This document shows, in pieces, positions 1 to 8,301 of a stretch of DNA of 64,000 nt. Every line of letters starts with the position of its first letter. The first letter of the stretch is position 1. Origin of the DNA: an uncultured Streptomyces sp. (lineage in GTDB: Bacteria; Actinomycetota; Actinomycetes; Streptomycetales; Streptomycetaceae); the NCBI RefSeq assembly GCF_947488945.1, contig NZ_CANLBS010000010.1, forward strand, positions 221,405 through 285,404, in the 5' to 3' direction. The position numbers and the translations under genes were made by a program. Below the pieces are notes generated by a model, which worked only from the letters and a program-made list of their open reading frames with translations, made no database searches and had not been told where the DNA came from.

Positions 1-665
1 GAGGCGACGGAACGGCCGGCGGGTTCGCTGCCGGTGAGGGTGGCGGCGGCCACCCGGTCGTCGCGCAGGATCGCCTCGACGGCGGCGGAGCCGACCAGCA
101 GGGTTTGGAAACAGCCCTCCGGGAATCCGGCCCGGCGGAAGAGGTCCTCCAGGTAGAGCGCGGTCCGGGGGACGTTGGAGGCGTGCTTGAGGAGGCCGAC
201 GTTGCCCGCCATGAGGGCGGGGGCGGCGAACCGCACCACCTGCCAGAGCGGGAAGTTCCACGGCATGACGGCGAGGACGACGCCGAGCGGCCGGTAGTGG
301 ACACGGGCGCGCACGGCGCCGGAGTCGCGCACGTCGTCGTCCGAGGGGTGCTCGTCGGCGAGCAGTCCCTCGGCCCGGTCGGCGTACCAGCGCATCGCCT
401 TGGCGCACTTGGCCGCCTCGGCGCGGGCGGCGGCCAGGGGTTTACCCATCTCCAGGGTCATGGTGCGGGCGATGTCGTCCTGATCGGCGTCCAGGAGGTC
501 GGCCGCGCGGTTCAGCAGCGCCGCCCGCTCGGCGAAGGGGGTGGTGCGGTGGCTGAGGGACGCGGCGTGCGCGGCGGCGAGCCGGCGTTCGGTCTCCTCC
601 TCGCCGAGGGCGTCGAACGTCTCGAGCGTCTCGCCGTTCGCGGGGTTGACCGTCGCGATGGGCAT
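1..665 (-). CDS. Aldehyde dehydrogenase, NAD-dependent succinate-semialdehyde type (N-terminal part; C-terminus beyond window)
   Basis: About 221 N-terminal residues of an aldehyde dehydrogenase run off the left edge. Visible family signatures are MPWNFPLWQVVR (cofactor-binding segment), LLKHASNVP with the conserved Lys that contacts NAD(P), and TGSEPAGRSVA (Rossmann glycine motif). The catalytic Cys and Glu lie outside the window. The opening MPIATVNPANGE and the TGSEPAGRSVA wording resemble the NAD-dependent succinate-semialdehyde dehydrogenase branch, which oxidises succinic semialdehyde to succinate in GABA and polyamine breakdown; the exact substrate is inferred. The ATG start has a GGAGG eight bases upstream. 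The next gene on this strand is an unrelated ATPase. Confidence 0.9.
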   Translation of the reverse strand, partial: MPIATVNPANGETLETFDALGEEETERRLAAAHAASLSHRTTPFAERAALLNRAADLLDADQDDIARTMTLEMGKPLAAARAEAAKCAKAMRWYADRAEGLLADEHPSDDDVRDSGAVRARVHYRPLGVVLAVMPWNFPLWQVVRFAAPALMAGNVGLLKHASNVPRTALYLEDLFRRAGFPEGCFQTLLVGSAAVEAILRDDRVAAATLTGSEPAGRSVA

Positions 666-817
666 GACAGTGGCCTCCTTGCCTCGGTTCCTTCGACCGT
701 CCCGCGCCGCGGCCGGGTGTGCAACGCGGGGGCCGTACGTGCACACGTACCCGGCCGGTGCGGATCATGCGTGCTCGCGCACGCCGATCCGTACCGGCCG
801 GGTGGGGCTCCGCCGGG

Positions 818-1276
818 TCAGGCCGCGACGACGAGCGGCTGCGTCCGGGCCTCGGAGGTGTCGCGCAGGGGGACGCGCGGCAGCAGGCCGGTCGGGCGCG
901 GCGCCTCGGCGTAGCGGGTGAACCAGACGACCTTGCCGTCGTCGGTCCGGCAGGTGCCCCAGCTGTCGCTGAGCGCCATGACGCGGCTGAGGCCGCCCCC
1001 GGCCGCGAGCAGCCGGGGCATCCCGGTGCCGTTGTCGGCGACGGACACCGTCAGATGGCGTCCCGTCCAGCGGAGTTCGATCACGCACTCGTTGTCGTCG
1101 CCGACGTGACGGTGCACGTTGGTCAGGAGCTCGTCCATCGCCCGGCACACCGGTTCGACGTGCAGTTCGAGACTCCAGTGACGCAGGTGCGCGGCGACGA
1201 TCCGCCGCAGCTGGGAAACGCGATCCGCCGATACCTGCAGTTCGACCAGGTAGTGCCGGTCGAGTGGAACGGTCAT
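818..1276 (-). CDS. RsbW-like ATP-binding regulatory protein (HATPase_c_2)
   Basis: This 152-residue protein is a single GHKL ATPase domain of the anti-sigma-factor/serine-kinase type. The N-box reads DELLTNVHRHVG around residues 48-59 and the G1 box VADNGTGMP follows about 45 residues later. No histidine-kinase phosphoacceptor domain is present. Streptomyces genomes encode many such stand-alone proteins, usually acting as anti-sigma factors or as signalling partners of PP2C phosphatases. A SpoIIE-type phosphatase lies at 37.4-38.8 kb, but nothing links the two. The start is set by GAGGAG eight bases before ATG. The C-terminal 30 residues after the domain are low in recognisable motifs. Confidence 0.85.
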   Translation of the reverse strand: MTVPLDRHYLVELQVSADRVSQLRRIVAAHLRHWSLELHVEPVCRAMDELLTNVHRHVGDDNECVIELRWTGRHLTVSVADNGTGMPRLLAAGGGLSRVMALSDSWGTCRTDDGKVVWFTRYAEAPRPTGLLPRVPLRDTSEARTQPLVVAA

Positions 1277-1444
1277 CGTTGAGGCTCCTCACCGCGAGGC
1301 CCACTGCTTCCACCCCGTTGTGCCCCTTGCCCCCCGAACACGAAGCGTGAGCTGTAGTCACTTCTGGGTCACTCATCAGGGTGGGCCCGCTGCGCCGGAT
1401 GCGCAACATGTCGCCCGTTCGCGCAGGTCGCGGCGGGCGGGCGG

Positions 1445-3583
1445 TCACGGGAGGTACGGGAGGATCTTGTCGGGGGTGAGGGGCAGCTCGCGCAACCGGG
1501 CGCCGGTGGCATGGCGGACGGCGTTGCCGAGGGCGGCGGCGGTGCCGACGATGCCGATCTCGCCGATGCCCTTGCTGCCCATGGGGTTGAGGTGGGGGTC
1601 CTCCTCGTCGATCCAGTGCGCCTCGATCACCGGCACGTCGGCGTGCGCCGGTACGTGGTACGAGGCGAGGTCGCTCGCGGTGAAGTCGCCGAAGACCGGG
1701 TCGAGGGGGCTGCCCTCGGTCAGGGCCATCCCGATGCCCATGACCATGCCTCCGACGAACTGGGAGCGGGCGGTACGGGCGTTGAGGATGCGGCCGGCGG
1801 CGTAGACGCCGAGCAGCCTGCGGACCCGGACCTCGCCGGTGGTCGCGTCGACGGCGGTCTCGGCGAAGTGCGCGCCGAACGCGTGGCGGGCGTACGGGGA
1901 TTCCTCGCCGGCCGCCTCGGTGGTGTCGGCGGTCGCGGTGAGGCCCTCGGCGGGCAGCGGGCCGGTGTGGGCGGCGAGCCGGGCGACGAGCGCGGTGGCG
2001 GCCTCGTGCACGGCCCAGCCCCAGGAGGCGGTGCCGGAGGAGCCGCCGGCCAGCGGCGCGGTCGGCAGGTCGGTGTGGCCGAGGTCGAGGGAGACCCGGT
2101 CGGCGGGGACGGCGAGCGCGGCGGCGGCGATCTGGGCGAGGACGGTGCGGGCGCCGGTGCCGATGTCGGTGGCGTTGACGGCGACGTGGAAGGTGCCGTC
2201 GGGGTCGGCGCGGACGGCGGCGGAGGAGCCGGAGACCAGGACGGGGTAGGTGGCGGCGGCCACGCCGGTGCCGAGCAGCCAGCGGCCCTCCCGCCGTACG
2301 GCGGGCCGGGGGTCGCGGGCGGCCCAGCCGAAGCGTTCGGCGCCTTCGCGCAGGCAGGCGACGAGGTTGCGGCTGCTGAAGGGGCGGCCGGAGTCGGGCT
2401 CGGTGGCGGGCTCGTTGCGCACCCGCAGTTCCACCGGGTCGATGCCGAGGGCGCAGGCCAGTTCGTCCATGGCGGACTCCAGCGCGTACATCCCGCTCGC
2501 CTCCCCCGGGGCGCGCATCCAGGACGGGCTCGGCACGTCGAGGGCGGTCACCCGGTGGGTGGTGGTGCTGTTCGGCGAGGTGTACATGGTGCGGGCCGGG
2601 ACGGCGGCCTGTTCCACGAACTCCTTGACGGTGGAGGTGTGGGTGACGACCTCGTGGGCGAGGGCGGTGAGGACGCCGTCATCGTCGGCGCCGAGCCTGA
2701 CCCGCTGGACGGTCGGTGCGCGGTGGCCGACGACCGCGGCGAGCTGACGGCGGGGCAGGGCGAGCTTGACGGGGCGGCCGGTGTGCAGTGCCGCCATCGC
2801 GGCGAGCACCGCCTGGGGGCGCGGGGTGCCCTTCGACCCGAAGCCGCCGCCGACGTGCTCGGAGATCACCGTGACACGGTCGGCTTCGACGGCGAAGAGG
2901 TCGGCGAGGGCGTCCCGGACGGCGACGGTCCCCTGGCTGGAGTCGTGGACGGTGAGGTGTCCGTCGGTCCACCACGCGGTCGCGGCGTGCGGCTCCATCG
3001 GGTGGTTGTGCAGCGACTCCATGCGGTAAGTGGCGTCGATCTGGACGTGTGCGGCGGCGTAGGCGCGGTCGAAGTCGCCGCGCACCCGCTCGCCCGGATG
3101 GCCGCCGTTGGCCTCTTCGGGGGTGTAGAGGCCGGGGTGGTCGTCGGTGAGCCGGACGTCGTGCGGCTCGGTCTCGTACTCGACGTGCACGGCGGCGGCG
3201 CCGGCGCGGGCTGCCTCGGGGGTGTCGGCCACCACCAGGGCGACGAACCAGCCGCGGTGCGGCACCCGGTCGTTCTGGAGGACGGCGAGAATCGGGTCGT
3301 CGGGCTCGCCCAGCCGGGGCGCGTTGTCGGGGGTGAGGACGGTGTGCACGCCGGGCAGCGCGAGGGCGTCGGCGGTGCGGACGGCGGTGAGCCGCCCGCG
3401 TGCGACACCGGCCGGGACGGGGTGGGCGTAGAGGCAGCCGGGCGGGGTGTGTTCGGCCGCGTACCGTGCCGTGCCGGTGACCTTGTCCCGGGCGTCGCGG
3501 CGGACGTCCGGGGCACCGAGCGGCTGGGGGGCGTTGCTCATGACGGGTCCTCGTTCGGTGGGGCCGGGGGCGGGGTTGCTCAT
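1445..3583 (-). CDS. Molybdopterin-binding subunit of xanthine dehydrogenase-family aldehyde oxidoreductase (PaoC-like)
   Basis: This 712-residue protein is the large catalytic subunit of a three-gene molybdenum hydroxylase. Key features are EHVGGGFGSKG (residues 242-252, molybdopterin contact region) and GSKGIGEIGIVG near the C-terminus, in which Glu675 occupies the place of the catalytic base of the xanthine oxidase family. The enzyme class hydroxylates aldehydes or N-heterocycles using water and the Mo cofactor. The ATG at 3583 overlaps the stop of the FAD subunit gene as ATGA, which supports this start over the in-frame ATG at 3541. It is the last gene of the operon. The physiological substrate cannot be read from the sequence. 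Confidence 0.93.
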   Translation of the reverse strand: MSNPAPGPTERGPVMSNAPQPLGAPDVRRDARDKVTGTARYAAEHTPPGCLYAHPVPAGVARGRLTAVRTADALALPGVHTVLTPDNAPRLGEPDDPILAVLQNDRVPHRGWFVALVVADTPEAARAGAAAVHVEYETEPHDVRLTDDHPGLYTPEEANGGHPGERVRGDFDRAYAAAHVQIDATYRMESLHNHPMEPHAATAWWTDGHLTVHDSSQGTVAVRDALADLFAVEADRVTVISEHVGGGFGSKGTPRPQAVLAAMAALHTGRPVKLALPRRQLAAVVGHRAPTVQRVRLGADDDGVLTALAHEVVTHTSTVKEFVEQAAVPARTMYTSPNSTTTHRVTALDVPSPSWMRAPGEASGMYALESAMDELACALGIDPVELRVRNEPATEPDSGRPFSSRNLVACLREGAERFGWAARDPRPAVRREGRWLLGTGVAAATYPVLVSGSSAAVRADPDGTFHVAVNATDIGTGARTVLAQIAAAALAVPADRVSLDLGHTDLPTAPLAGGSSGTASWGWAVHEAATALVARLAAHTGPLPAEGLTATADTTEAAGEESPYARHAFGAHFAETAVDATTGEVRVRRLLGVYAAGRILNARTARSQFVGGMVMGIGMALTEGSPLDPVFGDFTASDLASYHVPAHADVPVIEAHWIDEEDPHLNPMGSKGIGEIGIVGTAAALGNAVRHATGARLRELPLTPDKILPYLP

Positions 3584-4578
3584 GCGGGAGCGGCGGCGCG
3601 CTCGGCGAGTTCGGTGAGCGCGTCGACGGCGAGCCTGCGGGCGAGGTCCACCTTGAATCCGTTGTCGCGCAGCGGCCGGGCGGCGGCGAGTTCGGCGTCG
3701 GCGGCGCGGACGAACGTCTCGGGGGTGGCGGGCGCGCCGCGCAGCACGGCCTCGGCGGCGGTGGCGCGCCAGGGCCGGTGGGCGAGTCCGCCGAAGGCCA
3801 GCGCGGCGTACTCCACGCGTCCGTCGCGCACCTCGGCGACGGCGGCGACGGAGGCCAGCGCGAAGGCGTACGAGGCGCGGTCGCGGGCCTTGCGGTACAG
3901 GGAGCGGGCGCCGGGCCGGGCCGGCGGGAGGGTGACCTGGACGACGAGTTCGCCGGGGCGTACCACGGTGTCCTGGTCGGGGTTCTCGCCGGGCAGCCGG
4001 TGGAACCCGGTGAGCGGCACGGTGCGTTCGCCCTCCGGGCCGTGCAGGAGGACGGTGGCGTCGAGCGCGGCGAGGGCGACCGCCATGTCGGAGGGGTGCG
4101 TGGCGACGCAGTTCTCGGAGTGGCCGAGGACGGCGAGGTCGCGGTGGGCGCCCTCGACGGCGGGGCAGCCGGTGCCCGGTTCGCGCTTGTTGCAGGGCTT
4201 GGTGACGTCCTGGAAGTAGCCGCAGCGGGTGCGCTGGAGGAGGTTGCCGCCGGTGGTGGCGGTGTTGCGGAGCTGGCCGGAGGCGCCGGCGAGCAGGGCC
4301 TGGGAGAGCACCGGGTAGTCGGCGCGCACGGCGGGGTGGGCGGCGAGGTCGCTGTTGCGGACGGAGGCGCCGACGACGAGGGAGCCGTCGTCGGCGCGGG
4401 TGACGGTGTCCAGGGGCAGCCGGGACACGTCGACGAGGAGCGCGGGCCTCTCCACGCCGAGCTTCATCAGGTCCACGAGGTTGGTGCCGCCGCCGAGGTA
4501 GTACGCGCCGGGGTGGCTCGCGCGGGCGCGGACGGCTTCGGTGACGGAGGACGGCCGCAGGTAACCGAAGGGTTTCAC
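3580..4578 (-). CDS. FAD-binding subunit of aldehyde oxidoreductase with extra Fe-S cysteines (PaoB-like)
   Basis: A 332-residue medium subunit. YYLGGGTNLVDLM at residues 26-38 is the FAD pyrophosphate-binding segment and ATTGGNLLQRTRCGYF is the second FAD motif. Four cysteines at 119, 129, 138 and 157 sit in an insertion (CGYFQDVTKPCN, GTGCPA, SENCVATHPSD), the arrangement known from E. coli PaoB and 4-hydroxybenzoyl-CoA reductase-type subunits that carry an additional [4Fe-4S] cluster. The start is GTG at 4578, forming a GTGA overlap with the stop of the 2Fe-2S subunit gene; the 3' end overlaps the molybdopterin subunit gene as ATGA. All three subunits should therefore be made in coupled amounts. 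Confidence 0.93.
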   Translation of the reverse strand: MKPFGYLRPSSVTEAVRARASHPGAYYLGGGTNLVDLMKLGVERPALLVDVSRLPLDTVTRADDGSLVVGASVRNSDLAAHPAVRADYPVLSQALLAGASGQLRNTATTGGNLLQRTRCGYFQDVTKPCNKREPGTGCPAVEGAHRDLAVLGHSENCVATHPSDMAVALAALDATVLLHGPEGERTVPLTGFHRLPGENPDQDTVVRPGELVVQVTLPPARPGARSLYRKARDRASYAFALASVAAVAEVRDGRVEYAALAFGGLAHRPWRATAAEAVLRGAPATPETFVRAADAELAAARPLRDNGFKVDLARRLAVDALTELAERAAAPA

Positions 4579-5141
4579 GGGGTCACGTCCTCGATCGCTT
4601 CGACGATGTGCGGGTACGCCCCGCACCGGCAGAGGTTGCCGCTCATCCGCTCCCGGATCTCTCCGGCGTCGAGCACCACCGGGGCCCCGGCGGGCGTGGC
4701 GGGCGGGGTCACGTGCGAGGGGTGGCCGTCGGCGGCCTCCGCCAGCACGCCGAGGGCCGAGCAGAGCTGGCCGGGGGTGCAGTAGCCGCACTGGAGGGCG
4801 TCCCGGTCGAGGAAAGCCTGCTGCAGGGGGTGCAGCCGGCCGCCCTCGGCGAGTCCTTCGACCGTGGTGACGCGGCATCCGTCCTGGGCGACGGCGAGCA
4901 GCAGGCAGCTGTTGGCGCGGCGGCCGTCGACGAGGACGGTGCAGGCGCCGCACTGACCGTGGTCGCAGCCCTTCTTGGCGCCGGTCAGGCCCAGGTGGTC
5001 GCGCAGGGTGTCCAGCAGGGTGGTGCGGTGGTCGAGCGTCACGGTGGTGGCTTCGCCGTTGACGTGGAGCGTGACGGAGGACCGGTCGGGGAGGCCGAGG
5101 GCCTCCGCGTCGGGGTCCTCGGCGGGCGGCTGGGGGTCCAT
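4575..5141 (-). CDS. [2Fe-2S] subunit of aldehyde oxidoreductase (PaoA-like)
   Basis: A 188-residue small subunit with both iron-sulfur domains of the molybdenum hydroxylase family. The plant-ferredoxin-like cluster uses Cys59, Cys64, Cys67 and Cys79 (CDHGQCGACTV then NSC). The all-helical cluster uses Cys118, Cys121, Cys171 and Cys173 (CGYCTPG and CRCGAYPHI). An approximately 30-residue Pro/Ala/Gly-rich insertion separates the two halves of the second cluster motif. The E. coli PaoA homologue has a Tat signal; here the N-terminus is acidic and Pro-rich with no twin arginine, so the complex is probably cytoplasmic. First gene of the three-gene operon. Confidence 0.95.
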   Translation of the reverse strand: MDPQPPAEDPDAEALGLPDRSSVTLHVNGEATTVTLDHRTTLLDTLRDHLGLTGAKKGCDHGQCGACTVLVDGRRANSCLLLAVAQDGCRVTTVEGLAEGGRLHPLQQAFLDRDALQCGYCTPGQLCSALGVLAEAADGHPSHVTPPATPAGAPVVLDAGEIRERMSGNLCRCGAYPHIVEAIEDVTP

Positions 5142-5284
5142 GCGCGGGCGCCTTTCCGTTCCGGGGTCGGGGGCGGGGCCGCCGGACGTGCCGGGGCCCC
5201 GCGTCGGTCGTGCCCTTGATCACTACACCTCGAACCCCCGCTCCGCACGGTTTTCGCGCGGGGCGGCGGCGGGCGGGGCCGGTC

Positions 5285-5683
5285 TCAGTGGCTGCGCAGT
5301 TCCAGGCGGATCTCCTGCTCCTGGTCGCCCGCCGCCTTGCCGACGACGTTCACCGAGAAGGCGTCGGCCAGCCGGGTGCGCAGCCGGTCGACGGCCCAGT
5401 AGCCGCCCTGCGCGTCGACGGTGACGGGGGCGGTGAGCGTGGCCGGCCCGGCGGTCCCCTTGTCCTCGGTGACGTCGACGTTGGCCGTCCAGACGGTGGG
5501 GCGGGGCCCGTTGCCGTCGGCGGGGACGTCCTCGGCGGAGCGGTCGGAGACGAAGAGGCTGCTCAGCACGTCGAAGACGGCCCGCGCGTCGGCGGGGCCG
5601 CAGTCGCTCAGCGAGACCACGATGTCGCCCCGCTCCTGGTGGGCGGCCGGCTCGTGGGCGTGGGACTGGTCCGAGCTGTTCAC
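5285..5683 (-). CDS. Hypothetical protein
   Basis: I do not recognise this about 132-residue protein. It starts with a His/Ser/Asp-rich stretch (VNSSDQSHAHEPAAHQERGD), followed by a compact mixed domain beginning IVVSLSDCGPADARAVFDVL and ending in EIRLELRSH. There is no signal peptide or membrane segment. I chose GTG at 5683 because GGAAGGA lies six bases upstream; an in-frame ATG at 5698 and a longer reading to 5764 are less well supported. It is transcribed in the same direction as the oxidoreductase operon but 143 bp upstream of it, so co-transcription is uncertain. Confidence 0.65.
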   Translation of the reverse strand: MNSSDQSHAHEPAAHQERGDIVVSLSDCGPADARAVFDVLSSLFVSDRSAEDVPADGNGPRPTVWTANVDVTEDKGTAGPATLTAPVTVDAQGGYWAVDRLRTRLADAFSVNVVGKAAGDQEQEIRLELRSH

Positions 5684-6151
5684 GGTGGTTCCTTCCATCG
5701 GAGCGGGTGCTCCGCGACGGGTGTTGTTCTTCAGGCTCGCGCGGCGCGCCGTCGGCGGCGACACGGGGAGGGTCAGTCGGCCGAGTACCCGGTCAGGGCG
5801 TCCGCAGCGGCGTCAGCGGCTCTTTCTCCGTCCGCGCTGCGAACGGCGCCCGGTGGCCGGGACGGAGGCCGACGGGCCCCGGTGACCGGGAAAGGGTCCC
5901 GGAGTGCGGCGTCGTACCCCCGGAAGTGGGTAGCGGCGTGGCTGACGCTCCCGCCGTCGAGGAGGACGCGGCCTCCCGGTCCACGCGGTTCGGCGGTGGC
6001 CGCGCCCCTGACGGGTCGCCGGGGATGCGTCCGCCCGGTCGCCACGTAGCCGATTTTCGCCATACAAAACGCCTTTCCGCTCATATGACTACAAAACATG
6101 AATTGCGATCAGCAGCTGTCTGCGGGCGCTCGACCGGGGTATGCGGCTTGC
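5684..6151. other. 468-bp divergent intergenic region with an AT-richer segment
   Basis: This gap lies between a minus-strand hypothetical gene and a plus-strand DUF6479 gene. The part from about 6058 to 6115 is conspicuously less GC-rich than its surroundings and is a reasonable location for promoters. I see no clear -35/-10 pair. A low-confidence minus-strand ORF covers 5773-6063 and is listed separately. Confidence 0.4.
5773..6063 (-). CDS. Possible small hypothetical ORF
   Basis: A 96-codon reading frame starting MAKIGYVATGR and rich in Arg, Pro and Ala. GAAAGG lies eight bases before the ATG and the third-position GC is high, which is the only support. The first 11 residues resemble the opening of serine recombinases (KIGYARVST type), but nothing after them fits, so I do not claim a relation. 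It could be a chance frame within the intergenic region. Confidence 0.25.
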   Translation of the reverse strand: MAKIGYVATGRTHPRRPVRGAATAEPRGPGGRVLLDGGSVSHAATHFRGYDAALRDPFPVTGARRPPSRPPGAVRSADGERAADAAADALTGYSAD

Positions 6152-6484
6152 ATGGATGTTACGAACGGAGCCCAGGTACTTTCCGCCGCGACGCTCGCTG
6201 ATGGGCCGGGCGCTGTCGGGGTGGTCATGGCGGTCGCGGGGGTGGCGGTGGTCGCCCTGCTGATCGGCGCGTTCTGGCTGGGTATGCGCCGCAAGGACAA
6301 GGAACTCCCACCGCCGCGCCCGGACGAGCAGCCGGTCCCCCCGGCCCACCGGACCCACGTCCAGCAGCACGACGTGCACGGCTCGGACGAGTTCCCGGAC
6401 GACCGCAAGGGGCTCTCCCCCTACGAACTCGGCGACCGGGGCAACGAGAAGCTTCCGCCGGAGTCGGACCGCCCGCGTGACTGA
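6152..6484 (+). CDS. DUF6479 family single-pass membrane protein
   Basis: A 110-residue protein with an N-terminal extracellular stub, one membrane segment at about residues 19-43 (AVGVVMAVAGVAVVALLIGAF), then a basic stop-transfer MRRKDKE and a hydrophilic Pro/Asp/His-rich tail ending in the family-like SPYELGDRGNEKLPPESDRPRD. This layout matches the actinobacterial DUF6479 group, whose role is unknown. The longer upstream reading from 6098 is rejected because it has no better ribosome-binding site. Predicted location is the cytoplasmic membrane with the tail inside. Confidence 0.75.
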   Translation: MDVTNGAQVLSAATLADGPGAVGVVMAVAGVAVVALLIGAFWLGMRRKDKELPPPRPDEQPVPPAHRTHVQQHDVHGSDEFPDDRKGLSPYELGDRGNEKLPPESDRPRD

Positions 6485-6756
6485 ACCGAGACCCTGCCCG
6501 TCGTCCGCCACGGACGACGGTGGAACGACCTGTCCGCGCCGCAGCCCAGCAGCCCTGGGCGGCGGCGCGGTCCGTCGTGGCGGGGGCGGCGCGGGGTGGC
6601 GGCGGGGCGGTGCTTCCTCGACGTCACCCACGCGCCGCCGCCCGGTGCCGGATGACCGGCGGCCGCGTGTTGCGGGACCCGCCGGGGGGGCCGAGTCTGG
6701 TCGTGGCCCGCGCGCAGCCGCCGGCGGGCCCCGGAACCGATGAGGGCGTGGGCACG

Positions 6757-7581
6757 ATGACCGGAAGCGACTCCCGAAGCACCAGGGCCGCCGCGCCCCT
6801 CACGGGTGCGGCGGCGCCGTGCTGGGTGAACCTGGTGGCCCGCGACCTGGAGGCGTCGCAGCGCTTCTACGGCGAGGTGCTGGGGTGGACCTTCCGCCCG
6901 GGGAAGCTGGGCCGGGAGTTCTCCGTCGCACGGCGCGGCGAGGTGCCGGTGGCGGGGATCGGCGCCGTCTCGTCCGCGTACCAGGTGGCGGTGAACTGGA
7001 TGCCGTACTTCGCGGTGGAGAACGCGGACGTGGCGGCCGGCCGGGTCCGCGAGCGCAGCGGCACGGTGGCGGTCGGGCCCCTCGCGCTCGGTAGGGGGCG
7101 CGGGGTGCTGGCGGCGGACCGGGACGGGGCGTCGTTCGGCCTGTGGGAGCGCGTCGAACCGGCGACCACTCCCCCGGCGTCCGACGACCGCGCGCACGCC
7201 TGGCTGCGGCTGCGGACGCGGGACGCGTTCGACGCGGCCATCTTCTACGGCGAGGTGCTGGACTGGGCGAGCGGGCGCCCCGGTTGCTGCGAGGTCGCCT
7301 ACGAGCGGGACGAGGTCATCGTGCGGTGCGGCGGCCGTCCGCTGGCCCGGATCAGCTCCGGGGCCGTGGAGGCCGCGGCCGACCCGGTGGCGCGCCCGCA
7401 CTGGCAGGTGCAGTTCCCGGTGGACGACGTGGACGGCACGGTGGAGGCGGTGCGCCGGGCGGGCGGCACGTTCGCCGCCCTGGACGAGGTGCTCGGCGGC
7501 CGGGAGGCGGTGGTGCGGGATCCGGACGGCGCGCTGTTCACCGTCACCGACGTCCGCACCCCCGAGGGCTCCGGCGACTGA
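6757..7581 (+). CDS. Two-domain VOC (glyoxalase/bleomycin-resistance fold) family protein
   Basis: A 274-residue protein made of two VOC modules. The first begins PCWVNLVARDLEASQRFYGEVLGW and the second contains AIFYGEVLDWASG; both end in RDPDGA/DRDGASFGLW-type strands. The family covers glyoxalases, antibiotic-binding proteins and isomerases; streptomycete two-module members are mostly uncharacterised. It is clearly paralogous to the protein at 60219-61025, sharing phrases such as RERSGT.AVGPL and AADRDGA.FGLW. I start at ATG 6757 after a short GA-rich stretch. Some 5' extension in frame is possible but lacks domain content. A long perfect hairpin follows the stop. Confidence 0.85.
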   Translation: MTGSDSRSTRAAAPLTGAAAPCWVNLVARDLEASQRFYGEVLGWTFRPGKLGREFSVARRGEVPVAGIGAVSSAYQVAVNWMPYFAVENADVAAGRVRERSGTVAVGPLALGRGRGVLAADRDGASFGLWERVEPATTPPASDDRAHAWLRLRTRDAFDAAIFYGEVLDWASGRPGCCEVAYERDEVIVRCGGRPLARISSGAVEAAADPVARPHWQVQFPVDDVDGTVEAVRRAGGTFAALDEVLGGREAVVRDPDGALFTVTDVRTPEGSGD

Positions 7582-7622
7582 CGGAGACGGACTGCGCGGG
7601 CCGGGGAGCAGTGCCGGACCGG

Positions 7623-7665
7623 CGGCCGGGGGGCCGGGAGCGGTCTGCTCCCGGCCCCCCGGCCG
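7623..7665. terminator. Bidirectional terminator hairpin
   Basis: Two perfect 19-base arms at 7623-7641 and 7647-7665 with a 5-base loop lie between the convergent VOC gene (ends 7581) and the DUF6328 gene (ends 7677). There is no U tract, which is usual for actinobacterial terminators. Confidence 0.8.
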
Positions 7666-7676
7666 TTGTGCGGGTG

Positions 7677-8210
7677 TCAGGAGTCCTGACCGCTCCCGGA
7701 CTTCGCGTCCTCCTTCGTCGTCCCCTCGCCGGTGAGCTTCTCGCGAGCGAGCGCCCACAGCGGGAAGACGAACCAGCACAGGGCGAACCAGAGCGCCATC
7801 CCGCCCACCAGCCAGAGCGCCAGTTGGTTGTGCAGGGCGACCCGCAGGATCAGCAGCAGGGCACTGCACATCGTGCAGAACAGCAGGACCAGACCGAGCA
7901 CGGTGAGCCGGGAGGCCCAGACGACGGTCTGCGGCTTCATCCGGCGGCCGGTCAGCAGCCGGTGGTAGGAGACCGGGCCGATGAGCGCGGCGGCGGTGGC
8001 CGACCCGACGAGCACGGTCACGACGTAGATGTTGCGGTCCACGGTGGACAGGTCGGCGAAGCGCGGCTGGAAGACCACGGCGAGCAGGAAGCCGAACAGG
8101 ATCTGCACGCCGGTCTGGGCCACGCGCAACTCCTGGAGGAGTTCCGCCCACTGCCGGTCGGCCCGCTCCTCCTCGGTCTCCCGTCTGCCGTTGTCCGGGG
8201 TCGTCGACAC
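7677..8210 (-). CDS. DUF6328 family membrane protein
   Basis: A 177-residue protein with a charged N-terminus (RRETEEERADRQWAELLQELR) and four hydrophobic segments: VQILFGFLLAVVFQ, IYVVTVLVGSATAAALIGP, LTVLGLVLLFCTMCSALLLI, and LWLVGGMALWFALCWFVFPLWAL. This fits the DUF6328 group common in Streptomyces, whose function is unknown. I use GTG 8210 because GAGGAGG lies just upstream at the right distance; the in-frame extension to 8336 would overlap the neighbouring hydrolase gene and has no domain content. Confidence 0.8.
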   Translation of the reverse strand: MSTTPDNGRRETEEERADRQWAELLQELRVAQTGVQILFGFLLAVVFQPRFADLSTVDRNIYVVTVLVGSATAAALIGPVSYHRLLTGRRMKPQTVVWASRLTVLGLVLLFCTMCSALLLILRVALHNQLALWLVGGMALWFALCWFVFPLWALAREKLTGEGTTKEDAKSGSGQDS

Positions 8211-8301
8211 AAAGCCCTCCTCAGTACGGATTCCTTCACCCCTTCGGGTGAATCTCCGCGTTCCCCGCATGTTCACGTCGAATCCCACCATGTGGCAGGC
8301 G

